A stretch of 64,000 bases of DNA from Apoderus coryli (taxonomy: Eukaryota; Arthropoda; Insecta; Coleoptera; Attelabidae), in the NCBI GenBank assembly GCA_911728435.2, contig OU452198.1, forward strand, positions 2,728,001 to 2,792,000, in the 5' to 3' direction. This document shows positions 31,799-43,382 of this stretch, one piece after another. Within the stretch, counting starts at the first letter, position 1. Every line of letters begins with the position of its first letter. The position numbers and the translations under genes are program-made. Under the pieces are notes generated by a model. The model searched no databases. It was not told where the DNA came from and was given only the letters and a program-made list of their open reading frames with translations.

Positions 31799-32616
31799 TT
31801 ATGACTTGGAAAATATGTATAGATGTTTTAGGTATTTTTATCATTTTGTACAAATTGTTCTGAAAAATTTTATATATATAAAAATGTTTTAAACATGTTT
31901 AAATGGCATTATCGGCAACTTGAAATAAATGTCAGTTTCAGTATATAAAAATCAATTTTATTTTGATATACATTAATTAATAAAAATAATTATTGATCGT
32001 GTAAAATTGATATTAATTTGTAAATAGTGTATTTAAAAATTAATAATTAAATTAAAATAGATTTATTCCGCTATGTGTAATAAGTAATAATATTTAATCA
32101 ACTTGCCATGTATTTTTTTTATTTTTTTTATTTATGACGAACTGATTTTTTTATATTTTAATATGTTTATACAATGATATTATTATTATTTTTCCATATT
32201 AGTATTTTTGTTTTTTGTATATTAATTTATTTTTCGCAGTATTATTATACATATTTTATTCTAAATAATAATAAAAAATAAAAAGAAATGTTTTCTGCTA
32301 TAGGGAATAAAATAAAAAGTACGAGTACGTTATTATTATTATTATTTTTTGAACATACATTCCGCTAATATTGTAGTTTTTTTCTTGTAGTCATTTACAA
32401 TAATTATTTTACAGAATTATTGTTACTAATAAAACGTACTTAACGAAACCATGTGTGCAACTATATCCCGCTTAAATATAATTTCCTAAACTACATTATG
32501 CCAGTATTTATTTTTTATTATTTATTTATATTTTTCTGTATATCTATAATAATTTTTAGTTTTTTACATAATACAGGGGGAATCTCACAATTAACGGTAA
32601 AGGCTACTAACTTATA
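31799..32616. other. Very AT-rich gene-less stretch
   Basis: Over 80 percent A+T by eye, with ATT and TTTTA runs (ATT repeat near 32330-32346). No gene. Confidence 0.5.
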
Positions 32617-32926
32617 CAGGGTGTTTCAGAAGACATGGCCAAATTAGTACTACTAAAATAAGTGTAGCTTGTTATATAAATTTCAACCGAAGGAGCCTTC
32701 CTTTTCGAGATACAGGGAGTTAAAAAAAAATATAATTTTTACTCTTAATAGTATTTTTTGCGACTCCAAAAAAATCACATGAGAAAATTGAGACCGTTAT
32801 TTCTAATAATTCATAGTCAGTTAAAAAAAATAGTAACAATATTTGCAAGGCCTTTCAACAAAATTGTATATATCAAGCTACACTTATTTTAAGCAGTTCT
32901 AGGCGATGTCTTTCTGAAACACCCTG
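32617..32926. mobile_element. 310-bp MITE with CAGGGTGTTTCAGAA ends
   Basis: TA-flanked (32615-32616 and 32927-32928). The left end CAGGGTGTTTCAGAAGACAT and the right end CAGGGTGTTTCAGAAAGACA (reversed) are inverted repeats. AAATAAGTGTAGCTTG repeats further in on both arms. No coding content. Confidence 0.85.
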
Positions 32927-33027
32927 TATATAATATGAAAATTTTAATAAATCGCAAAACATCTTGTGGAACACTTGACATGTAATAAATGCTCAAACTC
33001 GCTTAAACCTATCCGTATAATAAAATA

Positions 33028-34487
33028 CAGGGTGATTCATTATGGTTGCAACAAACGAAAACTGCAGATTGCTGAAAGTGATTTAAGCATTTTTTGCCAT
33101 TGAACCCATGTCCGCAAATACTTCGTTATTGAGATACAGGGTGTCCAAATTTAGTGTAGTTTTTTCTTAATTTCTCAACAACTAGCTAACCGATTTTGAC
33201 AAAATTTTACATGCATTTGGGGACCGATAACCTAAAATAATCTGCATTATTTTGGCTTTCATTAACTGTTCATTGGCGTAGATATAGGGGACATTTGTGT
33301 AAATTTTACACATAAATTAATTAAAGACAGACAAGATGTCCAGGCCCTACATCCTGGAGACCGTGAAAGGCGCCTACTATTTTGTAATTGGGTTCTTGGT
33401 AAGCATCAAGAAGATGAAAGATTTTTAGAGAAAGTGCTCTGGTCAGATGAAGCAATTTTTACTAGAGATGGCATAAATACAAACCATAATGAACATGTAT
33501 AGCCTTTAAACAACCCTCGTGCTATTAGGCCGCGAAATTTTCAAGAACGTTTTAGTATCAATGTTTGGGGAGGCATGTTTAACAATAAATTATTGGCGTT
33601 GTTCATAATTAATGGGCATTTAAACTCAAATCAATACAGTCTTTTCCTACACAACCTCCTACCCGAATTTGTTGAGGATGTACCTCTGAATATTGTTCAA
33701 AACATGTGGTATCAACATGACGGAGCCCCTGCGTACCGTGGTAGACAAGTAACTAAAGTTCTAAATCAACTGTTTGGAAACAATTTGATTGGTTTCGGAG
33801 GTTCCATTGAGTGGCCTCCAAGAACACCAGATCTGAATCCGCTCGACTTCTTTTTATGGGGGTACATGAAACAATTGGTTTACAGTGTACCAATTATAAA
33901 TGAAAACCAACTACTGGAGATAGTTCATGAAGCTGCTAGGAAAATCAGAAACAATCATAATATCCTTATTAGAGCTACAAATTCATTAGTTGAAAGATGT
34001 AAAATGTACATTACTGTCAATGGAGGGCAGTTTAAACAGTTGTTATTAATTTTCTTATTTTAATATTGAGTTTAGTTTTTTTATTGTTAAATTTTTAATT
34101 GTACTGATAGGCCTTAAATTTTGTTTTATAAGGTTGCTCTTTTTAAAGAAGTAACAATTTAAAATAATGAAGCTTGTCAAAGCTGTCTTTAATTAATTTA
34201 TGTGTAAAATTTACCCAAATGCACCCTATATCTACGCCAATGAACAGTTAATGAAAGCCAAAATAATGCAGATTATTTTAGGTTATCGATCCCCCAATGC
34301 ATGTAAAATTTTGTCAAAATCGGTTAGCTAGTTTCTCAGGAATGAACAAAAAAGCTAATTTGACCACTAAGTTTGGACACCCTGTATCTCGATAACGAAG
34401 CATTTGCGGACACGGGTTCAAAAAATGGTTGAATTGTTTTCAGGAATCGCCAGTTTTCGTTTGTTGCAACCATAATGAATCACCCTG
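33028..34487 (+). mobile_element. Tc1/mariner-superfamily element with long TIRs (DD41D type)
   Basis: TA at 33026-33027 and 34488-34489. The ends CAGGGTGATTCATTATGG are exact inverted repeats, and similarity between the arms continues for nearly 290 bp (33028-33315 against 34200-34487). This includes CCTATATCTACGCCAATGAA and CAAAATCGGTTAGCTAG. Total 1460 bp. It encloses a truncated transposase. Confidence 0.92.
33322..34063 (+). pseudogene. DD41D-type transposase, N-terminus missing, one nonsense codon
   Basis: The frame opens with DVQALHPGDRERRLLFCNW and EKVLWSDEAIFTRDG (first Asp). A TAG follows near 33499 where a Trp codon is expected. Then come RFSINVWGGM, WYQHDGAPAYRGRQV (second Asp) and IEWPPRTPDLNPLDFFLWG (third Asp). 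I count 41 residues between the second and third Asp. The helix-turn-helix N-terminus is absent: the left TIR runs almost directly into the catalytic domain. The copy is therefore inactive, though the catalytic triad is preserved. Confidence 0.88.
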
Positions 34488-34489
34488 TA

Positions 34490-35201
34490 TAGAGTCCTTC
34501 TATCTTTGTTAACCCAAAAATTGCGTACTTCACCATTTGTTAGATTTAGAATTTTTGGAGACACACAATATTCTTGTGTGGTATGCAATTATTGTCGATT
34601 TACATTTTAATTTATTTCTTCAGTGTCTATATTAACAGCAAATAAATTTTATAAATAATAATACTATCTGAAAAATGTTTATTAAAAAAATTTAAATTTT
34701 TCCGAAAATTTATATTATACAATAAAAATTATATAAATATATAGAAAAAATAAATACAATACTACTACTAATATACTATAAATATACATTTTACGTTTTC
34801 TTTTTTAATAAGAACTATCTATACCTAATATTATAAAAAAAAACATGAAAAACGATCTTTTCGTTTTAATTTATAAAAATATCTAAATATGAAATAAATG
34901 TATATAGAGCAGCTTTTTAAAAAGAAAAAAAATCGTGTTATTTAGGAATTAATATTAAATAATAAAAATATTAAAATAAAGAAAAAATAAATTTATTTAA
35001 TTATTGTATATTATGACTGTAAAATATAAAAAATGATAATATGTATGGTTTGTTGTTTTATTTAGTACCTTCATTACCTGTAAAAATTATGCAATAACCA
35101 AGGACCATCACACATTTGAAGGGGTATATTGTAATAAAAATATTGCATCCGATCGAACTAAGTATTTCTCGCTGATAATAATTTATAAAAGTTCATGACT
35201 A
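34490..35201. other. Gene-less AT-rich stretch
   Basis: No gene recognised. Composition is extreme (long A/T runs around 34700-35040). Confidence 0.5.
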
Positions 35202-35629
35202 TTGTATCTACAAAATAGACAAAATTTGCTGATTCACATTTTTCCACACAAGCGGGGCCACGCCAGAAATAGACAATTTTATTGGTCGATCTACTATAAA
35301 CTCGCGTTGATAAACCGTAAAACTTCAAAAAACACTACTCAACGGAGGAGGATCCTGCTTTTATCGCTTCTAAAACTCGGAGCTTACTTCGCCGAAGTTG
35401 GAGAGAAGACCCAAAAAAAAAAAGTTTTATGGTACGAGAGAGTGGTGGCTTTACTACACAGAAGTGCAAATAGGAATCCCCCGTAATTTCCGGTTACACC
35501 AATATTTATTATTTTACTTTTTTTTTACTCATTCGAATCGATCGACCAATAAAATTGTCTATTTCTGGCGTGACACCGCTTGTGTGGAAAAATGTGAATC
35601 AGCAAATTTTGTCTATTTCGTAGATACAA
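35202..35629. repeat. 428-bp foldback element with about 90-bp arms
   Basis: TTGTATCTACAAAATAGAC at 35202 and its reverse complement ending at 35629 begin arms that stay nearly identical to about 35298 and 35535. GCTGATTCACATTTTTCCAC and GAAATAGACAATTTTATTGG lie within them. The centre holds no gene; the ORFs 35202-35486 and 35398-35646 are incidental. Confidence 0.85.
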
Positions 35630-36420
35630 GATGTTTAAAATTATAATTATTATTACTTATTATTAATAATTATAATTTTAAACATTTTTTAAACTGAAAA
35701 TTGCCGAAAGAGATCAGCTGTGTGAGATGATGATGATTCTTATGTAAGTACAAATTTTTAAGATTTGTCCTTTTTCATTGAATTAATTTTTGTGTATTCT
35801 TTAAATACTTAATGAAATAAATAATAGTAAAATATGTTTGAGTTTCATTCAATACAGACCGTCACGCGTTTACGAGGGAGAATCATTAAGATCCTCTTTT
35901 TATGACATATTGGAGGCTCCCTCAATATTTCATAAACTATTATTGGTTAAAAGAGGGTGTCAGACGTCAATTCTTGCCGGACCTTTGGTAATGTTTGCCG
36001 AGATATATGTCTACTCTATAGGTTCAAGTTTTGAGGTCATCAATGTCTTCTATGGTTGACTTCTGAGCGTTTTTCAAAAAGACCGCATCATATGAGATTT
36101 TTTTTTTAATAAATTTAAATAAAATTTGACATTGCATTAAGTACTTAGTTATTCCTTCAAATTGTATGAAAAATCATGCTGACGCGCGCGCCACAATGAT
36201 TTGTTATCTGTCAAAATTGACTTTTTTCAAAAATATGACAAAACTGGCATTATTTAGGGGAATCTCAAAAGAATAATTTTTAAACATGCGTTTATAGATC
36301 CCCCCTTATTTCACTTTCTCAGCTATGTTCTATTGTTGCATGTCCCGATACGCGGCATTTCTCTGTAAACGCTCCACAAAGGGTACCGACGAGAGTAGGT
36401 ATACTGTCTCTTATATTTAC
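35630..36420. other. Gene-less stretch
   Basis: A small AT palindrome (GTTTAAAATTATAATTATTA and its partner) lies at about 35632-35683. Nothing else is recognised. Confidence 0.4.
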
Positions 36421-36600
36421 GCTGGACTGGGTAAACGGTTTATCCCCCTCGCTCATCTAATATTGCCCACGGAGGCTCATCTGTTGATTTGGCGATTTTT
36501 AGACTTCATCTAGCAAGAATCTCATCGATTCTTGTGGCTGTAAATTTTATATCAACCATAACCAATAACCACCCTGTTGGAATAAACCCTGACCAAATTT
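36421..36600 (+). pseudogene. NUMT: internal COX1 fragment
   Basis: Read with the invertebrate mitochondrial code, in two frames, it gives [20 protein letters not shown] (36435-36495), then [19 protein letters not shown] and ISTITN, ending at GINPDQI (near 36600). This is the part of cytochrome oxidase subunit I just downstream of the piece at 43078-43382. TGA and TAA or TAG codons in the nuclear code and several substitutions (G to R, G to V) show that it is a nuclear pseudogene. Confidence 0.88.
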
Positions 36601-37149
36601 TGGGTATGTTGAAAAATGTTTTAAATTTTTATCTCATCAACAAAGCAACGTATGAAAAAAATACAAGAGATACAAAACTTGTAGTTTTAGTTGATTTAGC
36701 TCAAGACAATACTGAAATTAAATTACAGCCAGTGGTGTACATTTTTTTTGTCAATAATTTGTATTAAGTTGTCCTCACAGCCACTGGTTTTAATAATTTT
36801 GATCTAGTTAGGGCCAGATAAGCTCCCTATTTGACTTAATTGAAAAAAATCCGCTATTTACAAAAAAACGTTAACACCGTGGAAACAATGGATTTCCGGA
36901 CGTATGTTTATGGGAACTCCATAAAATGCCCTGAGAACTCCCCCTGTATATCGTCGATGTTTCTACCTTTGTGTGATACACCATCGTCTTTTTTGCTTCT
37001 TGCGTTTTCCTTTTTTTAATAAACCGTATTTTTTGACAGAATTGGTAAATAAATAAAATATATATTTGTGAAAAAATTAAAAATAATTTGTAGACATACA
37101 CCAACAAACAAAACATATCAAATTCAAATTTATTTATTTCCAATATCCA
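36601..37149. other. Gene-less stretch
   Basis: The frame continuing from the NUMT (to 36767) is no longer COX1 and has no other resemblance. The remainder is AT-rich. Confidence 0.4.
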
Positions 37150-38110
37150 CTTAAATTATATACATGTTATTTTGCTCTAAGCCGAAATAAATAAAATAAA
37201 TAATAATAATAAAGAAACAAATATAATCTTATTTGTGCACCGCCCTGATTTTACTAAGCGGTGCCTAGAGGATGCAAAAACTTGGTAAAGTTTGTCCGCT
37301 TCCTCCAAACACCACCAGACACCAAACGGTTGCTCACGCACTATCAGACCCTCAAATAATCTAATAATCTATCCCATTGTACCCAATAATGTTTTATAAC
37401 TTACATGAACATTTAATTATTCTTAAAAATTAGAAATGAACACAAAAAATTAGAGATGAACATGTTTTTCTCTCGTTCTCCCCCTTCATCCATCCGTAGG
37501 AGTGAATCGAAGGTTATACACAAATAAAATCTCACGTATCAATATAAAAGCCTTAAAAACAGACACCCAGCAGTAACATCATTGTAAAATTTCTATATAA
37601 TATTCAGACCTCAACCAAGTTGCTAGTTTGAATTTAAAATTCTTGAAATTAACTTTATCCTTTAATTCCAATGGCATTTGATTATACACCTTATGGCCAA
37701 TATATGCATGAGATCTCTGGCCGATTGCTTTTTTACATACAGGTTCCCTAATAATATCTCTTTTTTTATCACGGGTTAAATAATTATGATCAAGCTTTCC
37801 TAAAAATTGATTTGATTTATTAAGATGGACTACAGCACTCTTATAAAACATCTGTCGAATAGTTAACACATTAGCAACCTTAAACAGCTCATCTGTTGGA
37901 TAACGAATATCCAAATGAAAAATAATTTTTAAGATTCTTTTTTGTATGATAAGTAGAGGTTCAAGATTGCTTCTGTATGCTCCACCCCAACCCACAATTC
38001 CATAAGATAACAACGACTGCACCAAACCACAATAAAGACATACATTTTCTTTTGTTGATAAAATTTTCGTTGTGTTTTTAAAAATGTCAAACATAAGAAG
38101 AATAATTAAT
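37150..38110 (-). mobile_element. CR1/Jockey-group LINE C-terminal and 3' UTR fragment
   Basis: Minus strand. A 185-codon frame at 37579-38136 carries LVQSLLSYGIVGWGGAYRSN and LLIIQKRILKIIF. VHLNKSNQFLGKL and HAYIGHKVYNQMPLELKD follow, the thumb and C-terminal region after the RT. A long 3' UTR follows and ends in TTTATTTATTT-type repeats near 37170-37200. The RT catalytic part is missing (5' truncation). Confidence 0.8.
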
Positions 38111-38249
38111 ACATACAGGTAAAATAAATAAATCAATTAAGAAACTTAAAGTAAATTAATTAAGTAAATATTCTACAGTTCAATATATATATATATATAC
38201 AAAACACACAATACAAACTACTATCCAGTGTGTGAATCGCTCAAAAATT

Positions 38250-39900
38250 AATGCACATTAAAAAAGTCACCTACTGTATAAAAAGCTTTTTCTAACAAAT
38301 ACGTCTTTAGAGCTTTACGGAATCGAGGAAGGGATGATAGCAATTTGATTTCCATTAGCAGATGGTTGTGCATTTTTTTTTGCATTGTATAGGATCGAGC
38401 TTTTGAGTACTTCGGAGGATGGGGCTGGCAGATAAACATCATGTTCGGCGTTTCTAAGCAGATAGTTATGGAATCGTCTTTCAGAGACATCTGACAGGTG
38501 TTTGCGGATTAAGCAGACCGATTCCAATATGAATAAGGAAGGTATATTAGTATTTTAAATTTTCTGAAGAAGTCCTGGCAATGGGCTCTATAGTGCAATC
38601 TCAGAGAGTATCGAATAGCTCTTTTTTGTAATCTAAAAATACGCCCAAATTGGGAGCGCGTATCGAAGATGGGATTCGAAGAGTGAAAAGTAGACTGTTA
38701 TGGAAGTTGACAAGTTAAGTTCTTTGGAAACTGATCTTAACGCAAAACAGGCAGAGCTTAATTTTTTTGATATCGCATCAATGTGCAACTTCTACTTCAG
38801 GGAGCTGTCAACAACAAGGCCCAGAAACTTCACAGAAGAAACGACGTCAATAGTGGAATTATTAAGCTCAAAAGACTGCAGGGCACCTTTATATGACACA
38901 GATTTAGTTTTCGCAGTGTTCAAGAGCAACAGGTTAGAGTCACACCATGATTTGTTGGTGATTAAGTCTTTGGATATGGTACTATGAACAGCCACACTAT
39001 CCGGGCCGCACCAAGTGAAACTAGTCTCATCAGCAAAGAGACATACTTTACCGCTGATGTCTAGGCAAATGTCGTTGATAAATAGCAAAAACAAAATAGG
39101 ACCCAACACCGAACCCTGTGGAACTCCACAATATATCGGCCTGCAAGAAGACACAGCCGCATTGACCCTGACACACTGAGTTCTGTTGCTAAGGTACGAC
39201 TTAAACCATCCCAGTGGAACCCCCGAATTCCGTAGTGCTGTATCTTGTTAATTAGGATGTTATGACTTACACAGTCGAATGGTTTGGAGAAATCACAGAA
39301 AATTGATGCTGTAAAGTGGAGATTGTTCAATTTGGAGTAAACATTGTTGAAGACGGAGAATATAGCATCATTAGTGCATTTATTAGCTAAAAATCCAAAT
39401 TGGTGGCTAGTTAATACTCCATATTTGTGCAGAAGTCTCCTTTTAACCAGTCTTTCAATGATCTTGGATAGAGTAGATAGAAGTGCAATTAGACGATAGT
39501 TTATAGTTGTCTTAAGGCATTGTGGAAAACTTCAATTTTGGAATGACTTGTTAATTAAATCTGTGAAAAGGATGAATGTACATTCCGGTTGATTAGACAA
39601 CATTTTTATAGTAATTCCATCAGTTCCAGATGACACCTTGTTTTTGATGTCTTTAATTGTACTGCAAAGCTCTGGAGTTGCAACGGGTGTTACAGAATCA
39701 CTGGACTTTTTGAAGTGAGCTCTCCGGCAATTGTTGAACAAATTGTACTAGAAGAGGAAACAATTTGCAGAAATGGTTGGAATATCCGATAGGAATATTT
39801 GAGTAAACTGTCGCTAATGAATTGAGTTTGATGGGAAAGACGTAAAATTTGGTTTTTCGGCGCCTTCTATAGAACGCCATTTGTCTCTTCCAAAGCAAAA
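38250..39900 (-). mobile_element. CR1/Jockey-group LINE, RT domain in pieces
   Basis: Minus strand. From high to low: IKNKVSSGTDGITIKML (39600-39660), ASIFCDFSKPFDCVSHNILI (39250-39310), RPIYCGVPQGSVLGPILFLL with GKVCLFADETSFTWCG (39000-39150) and STIDVVSSVKFLGLVVDSSL (38795-38850). The C-terminal KLLSSLPRFRKALKTYLLEK lies at 38280-38340. Several frame breaks, and FADE in place of FADD, mark it as dead. A near-identical piece is at 9887-10183. Confidence 0.87.
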
Positions 39901-40625
39901 CGCGGCACTAATATCCACTAATTATGAAATAAAGATTCAGTTTGAACGTGCTTTGTTGTAAGCTTGTTCCCTATTATCTTTGAATTTTTTTTATCGACAA
40001 CTAATAGCTATTAGTTTTTTACGTTTGAATATCCTAACTAATTATGAGAACCGTTAAATAATAATTATAGTACATATTATACGACTTGTTTTTATGATTT
40101 TCTTATTGCAGAATAATATTTTCAGCTTTATGGTCTCTACAAAAAAAAGGTTACGTAGTACTTTCAATTAATGCAGTCTCAAGAACTTGTGTTTTCACCG
40201 TCGCCGTCGTCGCGTCGGCGAGTGTCTTACGTGATGATATATCTAGAGAACGAATTTTCAATAAATTGGAAAAATAAATAATTTGAAAAAGTAGTCAATT
40301 CTTAAGTGTTTTGCACACGGACGACTCAGCAGCACTGCTGGGTGGCGCGTTTTGAAGAAACATTGTTGTATATGGACCTGGGGGGCTTTATTTGAAATCG
40401 GTGCAACTTTGCGTGTACGCAAATGACGTAATTTACGATTACATATTTGTGCACGACTTATTTAAAATGTGAGCGATATGAATTTGCACCACTCGCAACT
40501 TTTGCGCATGGGGGTATTATTTTTGACATTTCACATCAAATAAATTTTAATTTTTGAATATCGTGTAGTTGATCTTTTAATAACAACAATAATAATTTTT
40601 ATTGGCCATTAATCAATATAAAATA
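39901..40625. other. Gene-less stretch
   Basis: One GC-rich patch (GTCGCCGTCGTCGCGTCGGC near 40200). 40395-40520 contains GTGCAACTTTGCGTGTACGC, loosely repeated at 42467-42490. No gene. Confidence 0.45.
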
Positions 40626-41847
40626 CGAGGCATGTTTTTAAGAAAGTACCGTTTTGGAATTAAAAAAAGACGTGCAAAGATAACGCAATAATTTTATTTT
40701 TACATGAAAGCCTGTACCTTAATCTACTTTTCTACATAATTTCCGTGAATATTGAGGCACTTGTCATAACGTGGCACCAGTTTTTGAATACCCTCCTCAT
40801 AAAATTCTGCCGCCTGACTTGTTAACCACTGTATCACAAATGTTTTTACTTCGTTATCGTCTTGAAGACGCTGAGCACCCAGGTGTTTCTTCAAGTGCAG
40901 GAACAAATGGTAGTCACTGGGCGCCAGATCAGGGCTGTATGGAGGATGATCTAGAGTTTCCCATTTAAAAGATTTGATGAGATCTTTGGTCCGATTAGCC
41001 ACATGTGGATGGGCATTGTCATGCAGCAAAACGATACCCTTACTCAACTTGCCACGTCTTTTGTTCTGGATTGCACGACGCAGATTGTTCAATGTCTCAC
41101 AATAAGATACTGCATTGATTGTCTCATTACGAGGCAGAAACTCCACTAGCAATACTCCTTTTCTGTCCGGAAAAAGTGTGCACATGATTTACGGGCAGAA
41201 ATTGTTTGCTTAAACTTCACTCTTTTGGGTGATGATGAATGTCCCCATTCCATGGATTGTTGTTTCGATTCTGATGTGACGTAGGCCACCCATGTTTCGT
41301 CACCAGTAACAATTTGGTCTAAAAAATCTTCACCTTCATTGTGGTACCGCTCAAGTAAAGTCAATGCACTGCCTAAACGTTGGGTTTTGTGCAAATCCGT
41401 CAACATTTTTGGAACCCAACGTGAACACAATTTCCGGTAATTCAAGTTCTCGGTCACAATGCGATACAAAACACTACGAGAATATTGAGGAAAGCAGTCG
41501 CACATTGATGAAATTGTAAAGCGTCTGTTTTCTCTCACCTTTTCCTCCACTTTCTGCACCAAATCTTCATTAACGACCGAAGGACGCCCACTCCGTTCTT
41601 CATCATGCTCATTTGTGCGGCCATCTTTAAATGCTCTCACCCATTTCCTTACCATTCCATCACTCCTAATGTTTTGTCCGTAAACTTCACAGATCTCACG
41701 ATGAATATCGATCGGTTTTACGCCTTTAGCACTAAGAAATCGTATAACAGCCCGTACTTCACAATCGGCGCGACTCACGATTGTCGGAGGCATCTTAAAC
41801 ACTCAGTAAACAACGCAAAACGGTACTTACTAAAAAAACGTGCCTCG
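40626..41847 (-). mobile_element. Mariner transposon, nearly complete
   Basis: TA at 40624-40625 and 41848-41849. Ends CGAGGCATGTTTTTAAGAAA and, reversed, CGAGGCACGTTTTTTTAGTA are inverted repeats that continue as GTACCGTTTTG. Length 1222 bp, close to the usual size of mariner. It holds a single transposase gene on the minus strand. Confidence 0.93.
40724..41802 (-). pseudogene. Mariner DD34D transposase with one frameshift
   Basis: The N-terminal half (41802-41185) has the helix-turn-helix region (AVIRFLSAKGVKPIDIHREI, GMVRKWVRAFKDGR), RWVPKMLTDLHK and IVTGDETWVAYV (first Asp). Near 41185 the frame shifts, as if one base were missing. The other frame then continues as LFPDRKGVLLVEFLPRNETI, LLHDNAHPHVAN (second Asp) and PPYSPDLAPSDYHLFLHLKK (third Asp, 34 residues after the second). 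It ends NIHGNYVEK. All catalytic residues are kept and only the frameshift is an obvious lesion, so insertion was fairly recent. Confidence 0.92.
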
Positions 41848-41849
41848 TA

Positions 41850-43077
41850 TATACATTGGCAAGTTAATCATTTTGTTAGTTTTAAAGTTTTTTTTTTGAG
41901 TTATTTCAGTTTGTTTATTTTTTAAATATGAATTTTAATAATTTATAAGTGGCGGATATTTTATATATAATTAAAACCGCGTTATAAATAACGTCACAGT
42001 TTTTTTGACGATTCCATAGAGAAATTTGCCCCAAATTTGCCTGACAGCAAATTGGGGTGCTCTCTCACAAACTGGGCAAGAAGGCTTTTTTACTCCACAT
42101 TTGCGTTTGCAGAGCACTTTTTTTTTGTTCTCCCGGCAACTCATATTTATATGCTTTACACAACAATAACAATACAATACATTCACAGGTTAGGGAGTAT
42201 TAAGTAAATTACTAATAAAAACAATCACGAAAAACTAATAACAATTTAAAAAATTCTAACCTTAAAACAGCAAACCAATAACAAGTATACGTCATCGAAA
42301 ATTTCATAAAATCGAAACATTTGATTGGTTGATCTCTACAAAGATAACGGACAACGTAGCGAGTGCGTTAATCTTTTGCGTGCACGCAAGTAGAAATGCA
42401 CACGTTTAATCGCAATTTCAAATAAAGCTATTCTCCCAAAACAAGTTGCGCATTACGAACAAATTAATGCAACTTTGCGTGACGTAAATATTTGCGATCC
42501 ATTCAAATAAAACGACCATTATTCTTATGACACACTGTATACACTGTTTTCAAGATAATAATGGGATAGTCAAGAATTTTTTATTTGCCTAAATATATTG
42601 TTTTATTTCTTAATTTCCAAACCCAAAACCCCCATAATAAATATTTCGGCTACGCCACTGCCGGGAACACACTGTATATTTTCGGAAAAACACTTGGACT
42701 CGTCTATTTTGTTTGCATTCTTCTGTTCTTTTCTAGAATCCGGAAATTGTATATAACGAAATATGCCTTGGCCATATACACTGTGTCCAAGATAAGAATG
42801 GGATAGCATTGGAATCTTGGAAACGGTAGCAGTTACAATGTCTGTTAAATTAAAGAAAAGTTGTACAATTTAAACACCTTTTAAATGGTGTTTTCAAAGT
42901 TTCTTTCTCTTTAGCCGTTTTGCAATTTTAGTTTTTATTTATTTCTGACATTATTTTTACAAATATAAAAAATGAAAAGCACTTTCTCTTTTTTACTTTT
43001 TGAGGAGAAAACCTTAATTATACGGTATGTCTATACTCGAATCATTCATCGGCTACTATTAAAATATCTGAAACATT
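41850..43077. other. Gene-less stretch
   Basis: A 71-codon Cys-rich minus-strand ORF (41971-42186: CYCC, CKRKCGVKKPSCPVC) is not recognised and may be chance or a small domain relic. ORFs at 42585-42809 overlap on both strands and have no resemblance. Confidence 0.4.
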
Positions 43078-43382
43078 CGATTAAATGGTTGTTCTCGAGT
43101 AACCACAAGGATATCGGAACCCACTACTTCATCTTCGGAGTATGATCAGGAATAGTGGGAACGTCTCTAAGATTAATTATTCTAACAGAATAGGAAACCC
43201 TGGTTCACTAATTGGAAATGATCAAATTTATAATGTTATCGTAACTGCCCACGCTTTCATTATAATTTTCTTCATAGTTATGCCAATTATAATTGGGGGA
43301 TTTGGGAACTGATTAGTTCCCCTTATATTATATGAGATTTTGACTTTTACCTCCTTCTTCAAAAATAGGTGGTATTCTAATG
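43078..43382 (+). pseudogene. NUMT: 5' part of COX1
   Basis: Read with the invertebrate mitochondrial code it gives [20 protein letters not shown], then [55 protein letters not shown] and LVPL. A deletion of about 35 bases follows (removing the GAPDMAFPRMNN block), then MSFWLLPPS. TGA=Trp and AGA=Ser in the text show the mitochondrial origin. The neighbouring downstream COX1 segment is the NUMT at 36421-36600. Confidence 0.93.

Noticed and set aside
36601..36767. Continuation of the COX1 pseudogene to 36767
   Set aside because: The COX1 resemblance ends at about 36600; the later residues do not fit the subunit.
41971..42186. Cys-rich 71-codon ORF as a zinc-finger protein
   Set aside because: The Cys spacing does not match a family I know, it has no neighbouring exon, and it lies in repeat-rich DNA.
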